Assembly: GCA_030597275.1 (NCBI GenBank)
Contig: JAUVSB010000077.1
Span: 1 to 6,769 of the forward strand
Length of the DNA stretch: 6,769 nt
Direction: 5' to 3'
From: Gammaproteobacteria bacterium
Lineage (GTDB): Bacteria > Pseudomonadota > Gammaproteobacteria > BMS3Bbin11
The translations under genes were made by a program, and so were the position numbers. The number at the start of each line of letters is the position of its first letter. Positions within the stretch are counted from its first letter, which is position 1. This document shows, one piece after another, positions 5,908 through 6,769 of the stretch. The notes beneath the pieces were generated by a model. It saw only the letters and a program-made list of their open reading frames with translations, was not told the origin of the DNA and searched no databases.

Positions 5908-6701
5908 GAAAGCTTAACAGTCATCAGCAAGCTTGCACCTAGCAACACAATCGCGGGGCCACTTGGCAGGTCAAGTAGAAATGACAGGATCAGTCCACCA
6001 ACAGTTATAAATAAAGCGCTGACAAATGCAAAGAACATCACACGCCTTATATCAGCAGCCAGTGTCAGGCCGATCAATGGAGGGATCGTCAGCAGTGCCA
6101 TAACAAGAATAATGCCTACAGCCTGTATCATCATAACGATGGCCACACTGTTCATCACCATCAATAAGATCATTATTGTGATCACTGGCAAACCACGTAG
6201 CCGGGCAAATTCATCGTCGAAGCTGACAGCGACAAGCTGACGGAATAACAGCACCGTGAGCAGTAAACTTAAAACACTAAAAATCACCATCCAGATTAAT
6301 TGCTGGTGACTGATTGTAAGAATATCGCCAAAAAGATAAGGCATTAAATCAGGGGCATAACCTGGTGTAATAAAAACAAACAAAACGCCTGTTGCCATGC
6401 CTGTTGCCCAGAATATACCAATCGTTGCATCTGCCGGTTGACTCTGTCTGAGGATTACCCGGCTGATAGCGACAGCAGACGCTACAGCAAAGAACATGGC
6501 ACCGAGCAGAGGATTGATACCAAGGTAGTAGGCAGCACCGAGGCCGGCAAAAGCACCATGAGAAATACCACCACTGAGAAAAACCAGCCTTTTGATGACT
6601 ATAAAGGTACCGGTAATCGCACACATTAGTGACAGCAGCAAACTACCCATCAAGGCGTTTTGCATGAAATCGTATTGCAATGCAGAAAGCAGGTCTGTCA
6701 T
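5877..6701 (-). CDS. Metal ABC transporter permease, ABC-3 family (ZnuB/MntB/TroC-like)
   Basis: 274 residues, the usual length for the inner-membrane channel subunit of a zinc/manganese/iron importer that works with an ATPase and a periplasmic binding protein. Seen: multiple hydrophobic segments, roughly 15-36, 51-84, 92-112, 134-156, 171-190, 192-214, 218-240 and 245-264. Family motifs: GGISHGAFAG (44-53), ADATIGIFWATGMATG (90-105), PDLMPYLFGDILT (117-129), FDDEFARLRG (161-170), VGIILVMALLTIPPLIG (195-211) and LPSGPAIVLLG (245-255). The metal cannot be told from the permease alone, so no gene symbol is given. ATG 6701 overlaps the upstream frame's stop (ATGA), with AGG four bases before it. 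The last codons (LLSRASA and TAG) lie inside the convergent gene's terminator stem. No Zur or MntR operator is visible; the operon promoter lies outside the window. Confidence 0.93.
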   Translation of the reverse strand: MTDLLSALQYDFMQNALMGSLLLSLMCAITGTFIVIKRLVFLSGGISHGAFAGLGAAYYLGINPLLGAMFFAVASAVAISRVILRQSQPADATIGIFWATGMATGVLFVFITPGYAPDLMPYLFGDILTISHQQLIWMVIFSVLSLLLTVLLFRQLVAVSFDDEFARLRGLPVITIMILLMVMNSVAIVMMIQAVGIILVMALLTIPPLIGLTLAADIRRVMFFAFVSALFITVGGLILSFLLDLPSGPAIVLLGASLLMTVKLSKRLLSRASA

Positions 6702-6769
6702 TTGCCTGACTCATGATGTGTGCAGGGAGGTCTAGCCTGCTTCTGAGTATGGTCCTGTAATACTCTATG
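6698..6769 (-). CDS. C-terminal end of the gene upstream of the metal permease (truncated by window edge)
   Basis: On the minus strand one frame is open from the window edge to a TGA at 6700-6698, giving 23 residues ending in CTHHESGK. Its stop overlaps the permease start as ATGA, the same coupling seen between the genes on the other strand, which argues that it is real. One of the other two frames carries a TAG at the window edge; the other stays open in this short stretch, so openness alone proves little. By usual ABC-3 gene order it is most likely the ATP-binding subunit (ZnuC-like), whose C-termini are often poorly conserved and His-containing. A Fur-family regulator or a binding protein cannot be excluded from so short a tail. 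Confidence 0.55.
   Translation of the reverse strand, partial: HRVLQDHTQKQARPPCTHHESGK

Overview
The window looks like chromosomal housekeeping DNA from a proteobacterium, most probably a gammaproteobacterium. The evidence is a GluQ-type tRNA modification enzyme, an ABC-3 metal permease, and compact transcription units joined by 4-base ATGA/GTGA overlaps. Base composition is moderate, with AT-rich spacers. No species can be named from what is visible. No transposase, integrase, tRNA, rRNA or CRISPR array was seen.

Left part, plus strand: the C-terminal half of a thioredoxin-fold protein (1-219) is cut by the window edge. A 128-base spacer with two consecutive imperfect hairpins follows. Then come three tightly coupled genes: purC (SAICAR synthetase of the long, yeast Ade1-like type), a DUF3445 / heme-dependent oxidative N-demethylase alpha-subunit-like protein, and gluQ (glutamyl-Q tRNA(Asp) synthetase). 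Their junctions overlap by GTGA and ATGA, so they are probably co-transcribed and translationally coupled, although their known functions (purine synthesis, presumed heme oxidation chemistry, queuosine-tRNA modification) do not form one pathway.

Middle: gluQ converges on a small glutaredoxin-like gene on the minus strand. The spacer between them carries arrays of a 7-base repeat (consensus GWTYCAR) in opposite orientations. The right-hand array runs into the glutaredoxin-like gene, and exactly three heptads encode its last six residues and stop codon. The glutaredoxin-like gene is divergent from a gene for a 757-residue exported protein built of CARDB/Ig-like beta-sandwich modules, with 19 bases between the two start codons.

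Right part: the exported-protein gene ends at a strong intrinsic terminator (12-bp perfect stem, three-base loop, T-tract). This stem is also the last eight codons, stop included, of a convergent ABC-3 metal permease gene. That permease gene overlaps by ATGA the end of an upstream reading frame that leaves the window, probably the ATPase or another component of the same transporter.

I do not see a convincing new multi-gene system. The observations most worth checking are the heptad array that supplies a gene end, the terminator embedded in the convergent permease gene, the placement of the DUF3445 gene between purC and gluQ, and the large secreted protein of unknown role.
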